From contig NC_060955.1 of the NCBI RefSeq assembly GCF_910589235.1, positions 13,536,837-13,600,836 on the forward strand: a stretch of 64,000 nucleotides of DNA. The letters are read 5' to 3'. The stretch is from Vespa crabro. Taxonomy: Eukaryota > Arthropoda > Insecta > Hymenoptera > Vespidae. The notes under the pieces are model-generated. The model did not search any database. It was not told the origin of the DNA and saw nothing but the letters and a program-made list of their open reading frames with translations. Of the stretch, positions 26,682 to 37,550 are shown one piece after another (position 1 is the stretch's first letter; every line of letters begins with the position of its first letter). Both the position numbers and the translations under genes were made by a program.

Positions 26682-28038
26682 GACGTTTTTACTATGTTTA
26701 TATACGCGTTCACATATGATAATTATCGAAAAACGTAATCGGCATACGCGAATTTCAGTATATGCGAAGTTAAAATCGTGAAATCTTTAATAATACTTAT
26801 GCCACAGTTTGAAAAATGATACCAATCGTTCCAGAACATTGCATTTCATAAGATCAAACATCTGTTTTATATTGAAATTAAAGATTTTAACATTGATTCA
26901 TATCGTATCTACGATTTTTCGCTCAAATAAGCGTATCGTCGAAAAACGAAAAGTTGAAACCTCGTTCAATTTCATTGATTTTATATTCTATTGATACAGA
27001 ATAATGAATATAACATGCATATAACGTTTTTAATATGTTTAAAAACTCGTTTTCATATGATAATTATCGATAAACTTAATCGAAAACGCGAATTTCGGTA
27101 TAAGCGAAATTAAAATCGTGAAATCTTTAATAATACTTGTGCCACAATTTAAAAATGGTTTCCAGTCGATTCATAACATTGCATTTCATAAGAACAAGCA
27201 TCTGTATTATATTGAAATCAAAGTTTTTAACATTGTTTCATATCGTATATACGATTTTTCGCTCATATAAGCGTATCGTCGAAAAACGAAAAGTTGAAAT
27301 CTCGTTCAATTTCATTGATTTTATATTCTATCGATGCAGAGCAAAGAATATAACAAGAATTTAACGTTTTTACTATGTTTAAATACGCGTTCACATATGA
27401 TAATTATCGAAAAACGTAATCGGCATACGCGAAATTCAGTATATGCGAAGTTAAAAACGAGAAATCTTTAATAATACTCGTGCCACAGTTTGAAAAATAT
27501 TACCAATCGAATTAGAACATTGCATTTCATAAGATCAAACATCTATTTTATTTTGGATTCGACGTTATAACCTTGTTTCATATGTTATATGCGATTATTA
27601 GCTCATAAAGTATAGTCGAAAAGCGAAATTTGAATTCTCAACAAATTTCAATGCTTTTATATTCTATCGACGCAGAATACATATTGGAACAATAATATAA
27701 GTTTGTTACTATGTGTAAATACGAGTTTTAACATGAATATAGTCGAAAAATAAGATCGACCCATGCGAATTTCGAGAATTGCGGAGATGAAATCGTGAAA
27801 ACATTGAAATTACTTGTACCACCGTTTGAAAAATGTTACCAATCAATTCGGACATTGTATTTCTGAAGATCAAACATCTATTTAATCTTGGAATCGACGT
27901 TTTAACCTTGTTTCATATCGTATATACAATTTTTCGTTCATAATGGCGTACCATCGTAATACGAAATATTGAAGTCTCATTCAAATTCAATGAGTTTATA
28001 TTCTCTCGACGCGGGAATAAAGAATATAACATGAATGT
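26682..28038. repeat. 1698-bp family, first unit, monomers B-C-D-E only
   Basis: B starts at 26682, C at 27023, D at 27363 and E at 27699. From here the order A-B-C-D-E holds to the right edge with few exceptions. The A position is taken by the chimeric monomer 26341-26681. An EcoRI recognition sequence (GAATTC) lies in D at 27632 and recurs 1698 bp later. Confidence 0.93.
28000..28016 (+). promoter_or_regulatory. CENP-B-box-like 17-mer at the end of monomer E
   Basis: The sequence is aTTCTctcgAcgCGGGa. The published CENP-B box core is nTTCGnnnnAnnCGGGn; eight of nine fixed positions match and the G of TTCG is T here. The same element lies 39 bp before each A monomer of the 1698-bp family (29698, 31396, 32419, 35814, 37512, 39891 and so on). 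It is further altered at 34116, 52798, 56868 and 58566. The older HORs read CGACGCAGAAT and lack it. Binding by any CENP-B-like protein is unproven, and the mismatch lies in an important position. Confidence 0.35.
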
Positions 28039-28258
28039 AACGTTATTACTATGTTTAAAAACGCGTTATTATATGATAATTATCGAAAAACGTGTTCGAC
28101 ATACGCGAATTTCGGTATATACGAAGTTAAAATCGTGAAACCTTTAATAATACTCGTGCCCCAGTTTGAAGAAAGTTACCAGTCGATTCAGAACATTGCA
28201 TTTCATAAGATCAAACATCTATTTTATCTTTGGAATTGAAGTTTTAACCTTGATTCAC

Positions 28259-28272
28259 ATCGTATATACGAT
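28259..28272. other. 14-bp perfect palindrome ATCGTATATACGAT (representative)
   Basis: ATCGTATATACGAT equals its own reverse complement. It recurs about once per monomer in the A and C types and most fillers. B has ATCGTATCTACGAT and E has ATCGTATATACAAT. Several chimeric junctions fall in or near this block. It could be a protein-binding dyad or merely a conserved part of the monomer. Confidence 0.8.
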
Positions 28273-28305
28273 TTTTCGCTCATATACGCGTACCGCCGAA
28301 AAACG
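28269..28305. other. Imperfect inverted repeat (hairpin-capable, representative)
   Basis: The left arm CGATTTTTCG (28269-28278) pairs with the right arm CGAAAAACG (28297-28305) apart from one bulged A. The intervening 18 bases form the loop. It directly follows the 14-bp palindrome and recurs in most monomers with the same spacing. In E monomers the right arm is lost (CGTAATACGAAAT). Confidence 0.65.
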
Positions 28306-28379
28306 AAAAGTTGAAATCTCGTTCAATTTCATTGATTTTATATTCTCTCGATGCAGAGCAAAGAATATAACAAGAATAT

Positions 28380-28720
28380 GACGTTTTTACTATGTTTATA
28401 TACGCGTTCACATATGATAATTATCGAAAAACGTAATCGGCATACGCGAATTTCAGTATATGCGAAGTTAAAATCGTGAAATCTTTAATAATACTTATGC
28501 CACAGTTTGAAAAATGATACCAATCGTTCCAGAACATTGCATTTCATAAGATCAAACATCTGTTTTATATTGAAATTAAAGATTTTAACATTGATTCATA
28601 TCGTATCTACGATTTTTCGCTCAAATAAGCGTATCGTCGAAAAACGAAAAGTTGAAACCTCGTTCAATTTCACTGATTTTATATTCTATTGATACAGAAT
28701 AATGAATATAACATGCATAT
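28380..28720. repeat. Monomer type B (341 bp)
   Basis: Diagnostic words are TTTATATACGCGTTCAC, CTTATGCCACAG, AATGATACCAATCGTTCC, GAAATTAAAGATTTTAAC and ATCGTATCTACGAT. The last is the 14-bp palindrome with one changed base. The relative in the older HORs reads GATAAATGATACC. Confidence 0.92.
28416..28425. other. 10-bp perfect palindrome GATAATTATC (representative)
   Basis: GATAATTATC is self-complementary and present in almost every monomer, usually as CATATGATAATTATCG. It is lost in E (GAATATAGTCG) and broken in the unit at 43326, where the text near 43700 reads ATATATAATTATC. Chimeric junctions at about 48.8 kb and 63.73 kb fall on this block. Confidence 0.8.
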
Positions 28721-29060
28721 AACGTTTTTAATATGTTTAAAAACTCGTTTTCATATGATAATTATCGATAAACTTAATCGAAAACGCGAATTTCGGTATA
28801 AGCGAAATTAAAATCGTGAAATCTTTAATAATACTTGTGCCACAATTTAAAAATGGTTTCCAGTCGATTCATAACATTGCATTTCATAAGAACAAGCATC
28901 TGTATTATATTGAAATCAAAGTTTTTAACATTGTTTCATATCGTATATACGATTTTTCGCTCATATAAGCGTATCGTCGATAAACGAAAAGTTGAAATCT
29001 CGTTCAATTTCATTGATTTTATATTCTATCGATGCAGAGCAAAGAATATAACAAGAATTT
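28721..29060. repeat. Monomer type C (340 bp)
   Basis: Diagnostic words are TTTTTAATATGTTTAAAAAC, TCGATAAACTTAATCG, GGTATAAGCGAAATTAAAA, CACAATTTAAAAATGG and AAGAACAAGCATCTGTATT. It descends from the C monomers at 17305, 17645, 21734 and 23775. Confidence 0.92.
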
Positions 29061-29396
29061 AACGTTTTTACTATGTTTAAATACGCGTTCACATATGATA
29101 ATTATCGAAAAACGTAATCGGCATACGCGAAATTCAGTATATGCGAAGTTAAAAACGAGAAATCTTTAATAATACTCGTGCCACAGTTTGAAAAATATTA
29201 CCAATCGAATTAGAACATTGCATTTCATAAGATCAAACATCTATTTTATTTTGGATTCGACGTTATAACCTTGTTTCATATGTTATATGCGATTATTAGC
29301 TCATAAAGTATAGTCGAAAAGCGAAATTTGAATTCTCAACAAATTTCAATGCTTTTATATTCTATCGACGCAGAATACATATTGGAACAATAATAT
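29061..29396. repeat. Monomer type D (336 bp)
   Basis: Diagnostic words are AATTTAACG at its start, GTTAAAAACGAGAAATC, AATCGAATTAGAAC, TATTTTATTTTGGATTCG, ATGTTATATGCGATTATTAG and TTTGAATTCTCAAC. It holds the only EcoRI sequence of the unit (GAATTC at 29330). It is the shortest type: GAAGTATCGTCG of older D copies is GTATAGTCG here, a 3-bp loss. Confidence 0.92.
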
Positions 29397-29736
29397 AAGT
29401 TTGTTACTATGTGTAAATACGAGTTTTAACATGAATATAGTCGAAAAATAAGATCGACCCATGCGAATTTCGAGAATTGCGGAGATGAAATCGTGAAAAC
29501 ATTGAAATTACTTGTACCACCGTTTGAAAAATGTTACCAATCAATTCGGACATTGTATTTCTGAAGATCAAACATCTATTTAATCTTGGAATCGACGTTT
29601 TAACCTTGTTTCATATCGTATATACAATTTTTCGTTCATAATGGCGTACCATCGTAATACGAAATATTGAAGTCTCATTCAAATTCAATGAGTTTATATT
29701 CTCTCGACGCGGGAATAAAGAATATAACATGAATGT
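29397..29736. repeat. Monomer type E (340 bp), most divergent type
   Basis: Diagnostic words are AAGTTTGTTACTATGTG (the common AACGTTTTTACTATG block is altered), GAGAATTGCGGAGATG, CTTGTACCACCG, CGGACATTGTATTTCTGAAG, CGTTCATAATGGCG and CTCTCGACGCGGGAA. Older E copies read GTAGCTATG and CGACGCAGAAT. It ends with the CENP-B-box-like sequence. Confidence 0.92.
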
Positions 29737-31434
29737 AACGTTATTACTATGTTTAAAAACGCGTTATTATATGATAATTATCGAAAAACGTGTGCGACAT
29801 ACGCGAATTTCGGTATATACGAAGTTAAAATCGTGAAACCTTTAATAATACTCGTGCCCCAGTTTGAAGAAAGTTACCAGTCGATTCAGAACATTGCATT
29901 TCATAAGATCAAACATCTATTTTATCTTTGGAATTGAAGTTTTAACCTTGATTCACATCGTATATACGATTTTTCGCTCATATACGCGTACCGCCGAAAA
30001 ACGAAAAGTTGAAATCTCGTTCAATTTCATTGATTTTATATTCTCTCGATGCAGAGCAAAGAATATAACAAGAATATGACGTTTTTACTATGTTTATATA
30101 CGCGTTCACATATGATAATTATCGAAAAACGTAATCGGCATACGCGAATTTCAGTATATGCGAAGTTAAAATCGTGAAATCTTTAATAATACTTATGCCA
30201 CAGTTTGAAAAATGATACCAATCGTTCCAGAACATTGCATTTCATAAGATCAAACATCTGTTTTATATTGAAATTAAAGATTTTAACATTGATTTATATC
30301 GTATCTACGATTTTTCGCTCAAATAAGCGTATCGTCGAAAAACGAAAAGTTGAAACCTCGTTCAATTTCATTGATTTTATATTCTATTGATACAGAATAA
30401 TGAATATAACATGCATATAACGTTTTTAATATGTTTAAAAACTCGTTTTCATATGATAATTATCGATAAACTTAATCGAAAACGCGAATTTCGGTATAAG
30501 CGAAATTAAAATCGTGAAATCTTTAATAATACTTGTGCCACAATTTAAAAATGGTTTCCAGTCGATTCATAACATTGCATTTCATAAGAACAAGCATCTG
30601 TATTATATTGAAATCAAAGTTTTTAACATTGTTTCATATCGTATATACGATTTTTCGCTCATATAAGCGTATCGTCGAAAAACGAAAAGTTGAAATCTCG
30701 TTCAATTTCATTGATTTTATATTCTATCGATGCAGAGCAAAGAATATAACAAGAATTTAACGTTTTTACTATGTTTAAATACGCGTTCACATATGATAAT
30801 TATCGAAAAACGTAATCGGCATACGCGAAATTCAGTATATGCGAAGTTAAAAACGAGAAATCTTTAATAATACTCGTGCCACAGTTTGAAAAATATTACC
30901 AATCGAATTAGAACATTGCATTTCATAAGATCAAACATCTATTTTATTTTGGATTCGACGTTATAACCTTGTTTCATATTTTATATGCGATTATTAGCTC
31001 ATAAAGTATAGTCGAAAAGCGAAATTTGAATTCTCAACAAATTTCAATGCTTTTATATTCTATCGACGCAGAATACATATTGGAACAATAATATAAGTTT
31101 GTTACTATGTGTAAATACGAGTTTTAACATGAATATAGTCGAAAAATAAGATCGACCCATGCGAATTTCGAGAATTGCGGAGATGAAATCGTGAAAACAT
31201 TGAAATTACTTGTACCACCGTTTGAAAAATGTTACCAATCAATTCGGACATTGTATTTCTGAAGATCAAACATCTATTTAATCTTGGAATCGACGTTTTA
31301 ACCTTGTTTCATATCGTATATACAATTTTTCGTTCATAATGGCGTACCATCGTAATACGAAATATTGAAGTCTCATTCAAATTCAATGAGTTTATATTCT
31401 CTCGACGCGGGAATAAAGAATATAACATGAATGT
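29737..31434. repeat. 1698-bp HOR, unit 2
   Basis: Canonical A-B-C-D-E at 1698 bp. Private changes are GTGTGCGAC at 29794, GATTTATATC near 30293 and CATATTTTATATG at 30980 (G to T). Confidence 0.94.
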
Positions 31435-32457
31435 AACGTTATTACTATGTTTAAAAACGCGTTATTATATGATAATTATCGAAAAACGTGTTCGACATAC
31501 GCGAATTTCGGTATATACGAAGTTAAAATCGTGAAACCTTTAATAATACTCGTGCCCCAGTTTGAAGAAAGTTACCAGTCGATTCAGAACATTGCATTTC
31601 ATAAGATCAAACATCTATTTTATCTTTGGAATTGAAGTTTTAACCTTGATTCACATCGTATATACGATTTTTCGCTCATATACGCGTACCGCCGAAAAAC
31701 GAAAAGTTGAAATCTCGTTCAATTTCATTGATTTTATATTCTCTCGATGCAGAGCAAAGAATATAACAAGAATATGACGTTTTTACTATGTTTATATACG
31801 CGTTCACATATGATAATTATCGAAAAACGTAATCGGCATACGCGAATTTCAGTATATGCGAAGTTAAAATCGTGAAATCTTTAATAATACTTATGCCACA
31901 GTTTGAAAAATGATACCAATCGTTCCAGAACATTGCATTTCATAAGATCAAACATCTGTTTTATATTGAAATTAAAGATTTTAACATTGATTCATATCGT
32001 ATCTACGATTTTTCGCTCAAATAAGCGTATCGTCGAAAAACGAAAAGTTGAAACCTCGTTCAATTTCATTGATTTTATATTCTATTGATACAGAATAATG
32101 AATATAACATGCATATAACGTTTTTAATATGTTTAAAAACTCGTTTTCATATGATAATTATCGATAAACTTAATCGAAAACGCGAATTTCGGTATAAGCG
32201 AAATTAAAATCGTGAAATCTTTAATAATACTTGTGCCACAATTTAAAAATGGTTTCCAGTCGATTCATAACATTGCATTTCATAAGAACAAGCATCTGTA
32301 TTATATTGAAATCAAAGTTTTTAACATTGTTTCATATCGTATATACAATTTTTCGTTCATAATGGCGTACCATCGTAATACGAAATATTGAAGTCTCATT
32401 CAAATTCAATGAGTTTATATTCTCTCGACGCGGGAATAAAGAATATAACATGAATGT
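31435..32457. repeat. 1698-bp family, 3-monomer variant (1023 bp)
   Basis: Monomers are A (31435), B (31776) and a C/E hybrid (32117-32457). The hybrid runs as C up to TTTTTAACATTGTTTCATATC and continues as E with TATACAATTTTTCGTTC. Two monomers' worth (675 bp) are missing. The crossover lies in the shared stretch at about 32325-32346, next to the palindromic block. Confidence 0.93.
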
Positions 32458-34154
32458 AACGTTATTACTATGTTTAAAAACGCGTTATTATATGATAATT
32501 ATCGAAAAACGTGTTATACATACGCGAATTTCGGTATATACGAAGTTAAAATCGTGAAACCTTTAATAATACTCGTGCCCCAGTTTGAAGAAAGTTACCA
32601 GTCGATTCAGAACATTGCATTTCATAAGATCAAACATCTATTTTATCTTTTGAATTGAAGTTTTAACCTTGATTCACATCGTATATACGATTTTTCGCTC
32701 ATATACGCGTACCGCCGAAAAACGAAAAGTTGAAATCTCGTTCAATTTCATTGATTTTATATTCTCTCGATGCAGAGCAAAGAATATAACAAGAATATGA
32801 CGTTTTTACTATGTTTATATACGCGTTCACATATGATAATTATCGAAAAACGTAATCGGCATACGCGAATTTCAGTATATGCGAAGTTAAAATCGTGAAA
32901 TCTTTAATAATACTTATGCCACAGTTTGAAAAATGATACCAATCGTTCCAGAACATTGCATTTCATAAGATCAAACATCTGTTTTATATTGAAATTAAAG
33001 ATTTTAACATTGATTCATATCGTATCTACGATTTTTCGCTCAAATAAGCGTATCGTCGAAAAACGAAAAGTTGAAACCTCGTTCAATTTCATTGATTTTA
33101 TATTCTATTGATACAGAATAATGAATATAACATGCATATAACGTTTTTAATATGTTTAAAAACTCGTTTTCATATGATAATTATCGATAAACTTAATCGA
33201 AAACGCGAATTTCGGTATAAGCGAAATTAAAATCGTGAAATCTTTAATAATACTTGTGCCACAATTTAAAAATGGTTTCCAGTCGATTCATAACATTGCA
33301 TTTCATAAGAACAAGCATCTGTATTATATTGAAATCAAAGTTTTTAACATTGTTTCATATCGTATATACGATTTTTCGCTCATATAAGCGTATCGTCGAA
33401 AAACGAAAAGTTGAAATCTCGTTCAATTTCATTGATTTTATATTCTATCGATGCAGAGCAAAGAATATAACAAGAATTTAACGTTTTTACTATGTTTAAA
33501 TACGCGTTCACATATGATAATTATCGAAAAACGTAATCGGCATACGCGAAATTCAGTATATGCGAAGTTAAAAACGAGAAATCTTTAATAATACTCGTGC
33601 CACAGTTTGAAAAATATTACCAATCGAATTAGAACATTGCATTTCATAAGATCAAACATCTATTTTATTTTGGATTCGACGTTATAACCTTGTTTCATAT
33701 GTTATATGCGATTATTAGCTCATAAAGTATAGTCGAAAAGCGAAATTTGAATTCTCAACAAATTTCAATGCTTTTATATTCTATCGACGCAGAATACATA
33801 TTGGAACAATAATATAAGTTTGTTACTATGTGTAAATACGAGTTTTAACATGAATATAGTCGAAAAATAAGATCGACCCATGCGAATTTCGAGAATTGCG
33901 GAGATGAAATCGTGAAAACATTGAAATTACTTGTACCACCGTTTGAAAAATGTTACCAATCAATTCGGACATTGTATTTCTGAAGATCAAACATCTATTT
34001 AATCTTGGAATCGACGTTTTAACCTTGTTTCATATCGTATATACAATTTTTCGTTCATAATGGCGTACCATCGTATTCGAAATATTGAAGTCTCATTCAA
34101 ATTCAATGAGTTTATATTCACTCGACGCGGGAATAAAGAATATAACATGAATGT
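32458..34154. repeat. 1698-bp HOR, unit 4 (1697 bp)
   Basis: A-B-C-D-E, one base short because CGTATTCGAAATATTG near 34074 replaces CGTAATACGAAATATTG. Other private changes are GTGTTATACAT at 32516-32517 and CTTTTGAATTG at 32651. The CENP-B-like motif at the unit's end reads TTCA. Confidence 0.93.
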
Positions 34155-35852
34155 AACGTTATTACTATGTTTAAAAACGCGTTATTATATGATAATTATC
34201 GAAAAACGTGTTCGACATACGCGAATTTCGGTATATACGAAGTTAAAATCGTGAAACCTTTAATAATACTCGTGCCCCAGTTTGAAGAAAGTTACCAGTC
34301 GATTCAGAACATTGCATTTCATAAGATCAAACATCTATTTTATCTTTGGAATTGAAGTTTTAACCTTGATTCACATCGTATATACGATTTTTCGCTCATA
34401 TACGCGTACCGCCGAAAAACGAAAAGTTGAAATCTCGTTCAATTTCATTGATTTTATATTCTCTCGATGCAGAGCAAAGAATATAACAAGAATATGACGT
34501 TTTTACTATGTTTATATACGCGTTCACATATGATAATTATCGAAAAACGTAATCGGCATACGCGAATTTCAGTATATGCGAAGTTAAAATCGTGAAATCT
34601 TTAATAATACTTATGCCACAGTTTGAAAAATGATACCAATCGTTCCAGAACATTGCATTTCATAAGATCAAACATCTGTTTTATATTGAAATTAAAGATT
34701 TTAACATTGATTCATATCGTATCTACGATTTTTCGCTCAAATAAGCGTATCGTCGAAAAACGAAAAGTTGAAACCTCGTTCAATTTCACTGATTTTATAT
34801 TCTATTGATACAGAATAATGAATATAACATGCATATAACGTTTTTAATATGTTTAAAAACTCGTTTTCATATGATAATTATCGATAAACTTAATCGAAAA
34901 CGCGAATTTCGGTATAAGCGAAATTAAAATCGTGAAATCTTTAATAATACTTGTGCCACAATTTAAAAATGGTTTCCAGTCGATTCATAACATTGCATTT
35001 CATAAGAACAAGCATCTGTATTATATTGAAATCAAAGTTTTTAACATTGTTTCATATCGTATATACGATTTTTCGCTCATATAAGCGTATCGTCGAAAAA
35101 CGAAAAGTTGAAATCTCGTTCAATTTCATTGATTTTATATTCTATCGATGCAGAGCAAAGAATATAACAAGAATTTAACGTTTTTACTATGTTTAAATAC
35201 GCGTTCACATATGATAATTATCGAAAAACGTAATCGGCATACGCGAAATTCAGTATATGCGAAGTTAAAAACGAGAAATCTTTAATAATACTCGTGCCAC
35301 AGTTTGAAAAATATTACCAATCGAATTAGAACATTGCATTTCATAAGATCAAACATCTATTTTATTTTGGATTCGACGTTATAACCTTGTTTCATATGTT
35401 ATATGCGATTATTAGCTCATAAAGTATAGTCGAAAAGCGAAATTTGAATTCTCAACAAATTTCAATGCTTTTATATTCTATCGACGCAGAATACATATTG
35501 GAACAATAATATAAGTTTGTTACTATGTGTAAATACGAGTTTTAACATGAATATAGTCGAAAAATAAGATCGACCCATGCGAATTTCGAGAATTGCGGAG
35601 ATGAAATCGTGAAAACATTGAAATTACTTGTACCACCGTTTGAAAAATGTTACCAATCAATTCGGACATTGTATTTCTGAAGATCAAACATCTATTTAAT
35701 CTTGGAATCGACGTTTTAACCTTGTTTCATATCGTATATACAATTTTTCGTTCATAATGGCGTACCATCGTAATACGAAATATTGAAGTCTCATTCAAAT
35801 TCAATGAGTTTATATTCTCTCGACGCGGGAATAAAGAATATAACATGAATGT
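34155..35852. repeat. 1698-bp HOR, unit 5
   Basis: Canonical order and length. B carries CAATTTCACTG near 34787, shared with the unit at 28039 and not with those between, which suggests exchange that skips neighbours. Confidence 0.94.
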
Positions 35853-37550
35853 AACGTTATTACTATGTTTAAAAACGCGTTATTATATGATAATTATCGA
35901 AAAACGTGTTCGACATACGCGAATTTCGGTATATACGAAGTTAAAATCGTGAAACCTTTAATAATACTCGTGCCCCAGTTTGAAGAAAGTTACCAGTCGA
36001 TTCAGAACATTGCATTTCATAAGATCAAACATCTATTTTATCTTTGGAATTGAAGTTTTAACCTTGATTCACATCGTATATACGATTTTTCGCTCATATA
36101 CGCGTACCGCCGAAAAACGAAAAGTTGAAATCTCGTTCAATTTCATTGATTTTATATTCTCTCGATGCAGAGCAAAGAATATAACAAGAATATGACGTTT
36201 TTACTATGTTTATATACGCGTTCACATATGATAATTATCGAAAAACGTAATCGGCATACGCGAATTTCAGTATATGCGAAGTTAAAAACGTGAAATCTTT
36301 AATAATACTTATGCCACAGTTTGAAAAATGATACCAATCGTTCCAGAACATTGCATTTCATAAGATCAAACATCTGTTTTATATTGAAATTAAAGATTTT
36401 AACATTGATTCATATCGTATCTACGATTTTTCGCTCAAATAAGCGTATCGTCGAAAAACGAAAAGTTGAAACCTCGTTCAATTTCATTGATTTTATATTC
36501 TATTGATACAGAATAATGAATATAACATGCATATAACGTTTTTAATATGTTTAAAAACTCGTTTTCATATGATAATTATCGATAAACTTAATCGAAAACG
36601 CGAATTTCGGTATAAGCGAAATTAAAATCGTGAAATCTTTAATAATACTTGTGCCACAATTTAAAAATGGTTTCCAGTCGATTCATAACATTGCATTTCA
36701 TAAGAACAAGCATCTGTATTATATTGAAATCAAAGTTTTTAACATTGTTTCATATCGTATATACGATTTTTCGCTCATATAAGCGTATCGTCGAAAAACG
36801 AAAAGTTGAAATCTCGTTCAATTTCATTGATTTTATATTCTATCGATGCAGAGCAAAGAATATAACAAGAATTTAACGTTTTTACTATGTTTAAATACGC
36901 GTTCACATATGATAATTATCGAAAAACGTAATCGGCATACGCGAAATTCAGTATATGCGAAGTTAAAAACGAGAAATCTTTAATAATACTCGTGCCACAG
37001 TTTGAAAAATATTACCAATCGAATTAGAACATTGCATTTCATAAGATCAAACATCTATTTTATTTTGGATTCGACGTTATAACCTTGTTTCATATGTTAT
37101 ATGCGATTATTAGCTCATAAAGTATAGTCGAAAAGCGAAATTTGAATTCTCAACAAATTTCAATGCTTTTATATTCTATCGACGCAGAATACATATTGGA
37201 ACAATAATATAAGTTTGTTACTATGTGTAAATACGAGTTTTAACATGAATATAGTCGAAAAATAAGATCGACCCATGCGAATTTCGAGAATTGCGGAGAT
37301 GAAATCGTGAAAACATTGAAATTACTTGTACCACCGTTTGAAAAATGTTACCAATCAATTCGGACATTGTATTTCTGAAGATCAAACATCTATTTAATCT
37401 TGGAATCGACGTTTTAACCTTGTTTCATATCGTATATACAATTTTTCGTTCATAATGGCGTACCATCGTAATACGAAATATTGAAGTCTCATTCAAATTC
37501 AATGAGTTTATATTCTCTCGACGCGGGAATAAAGAATATAACATGAATGT
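35853..37550. repeat. 1698-bp HOR, unit 6
   Basis: Canonical. B has GTTAAAAACGTG near 36287 where others read GTTAAAATCGTG. Confidence 0.94.

Larger units (their letters stand above)
28039..28379. repeat. Monomer type A (341 bp)
   Basis: Diagnostic words are ACGTTATTACTATG, AAAAACGCGTTATTATATG, CGTGTTCGACATACGCG, CGTGCCCCAGTTTGAAGAAAG, ATCTTTGGAATTGAAG and GCGTACCGCCG. Its 5-prime part follows E in every HOR family of the window. An open frame of 62 codons (28051-28239) is repeated in nearly all copies but is explained by homogenisation. Confidence 0.93.
28039..29736. repeat. 1698-bp 5-monomer HOR, representative unit 1
   Basis: This is the first complete A-B-C-D-E unit: 341, 341, 340, 336 and 340 bp. 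It is used as reference for the later units. It shares CAATTTCACTG in B (near 28671) with the unit at 34155. A private change is CGTCGATAAACG near 28977. Confidence 0.95.

Noticed and set aside
28360..28430. TATA-like words (ATATAAC, TTTATATA) as promoters
   Set aside because: They are ordinary parts of an AT-rich monomer, repeated throughout, with no downstream gene.
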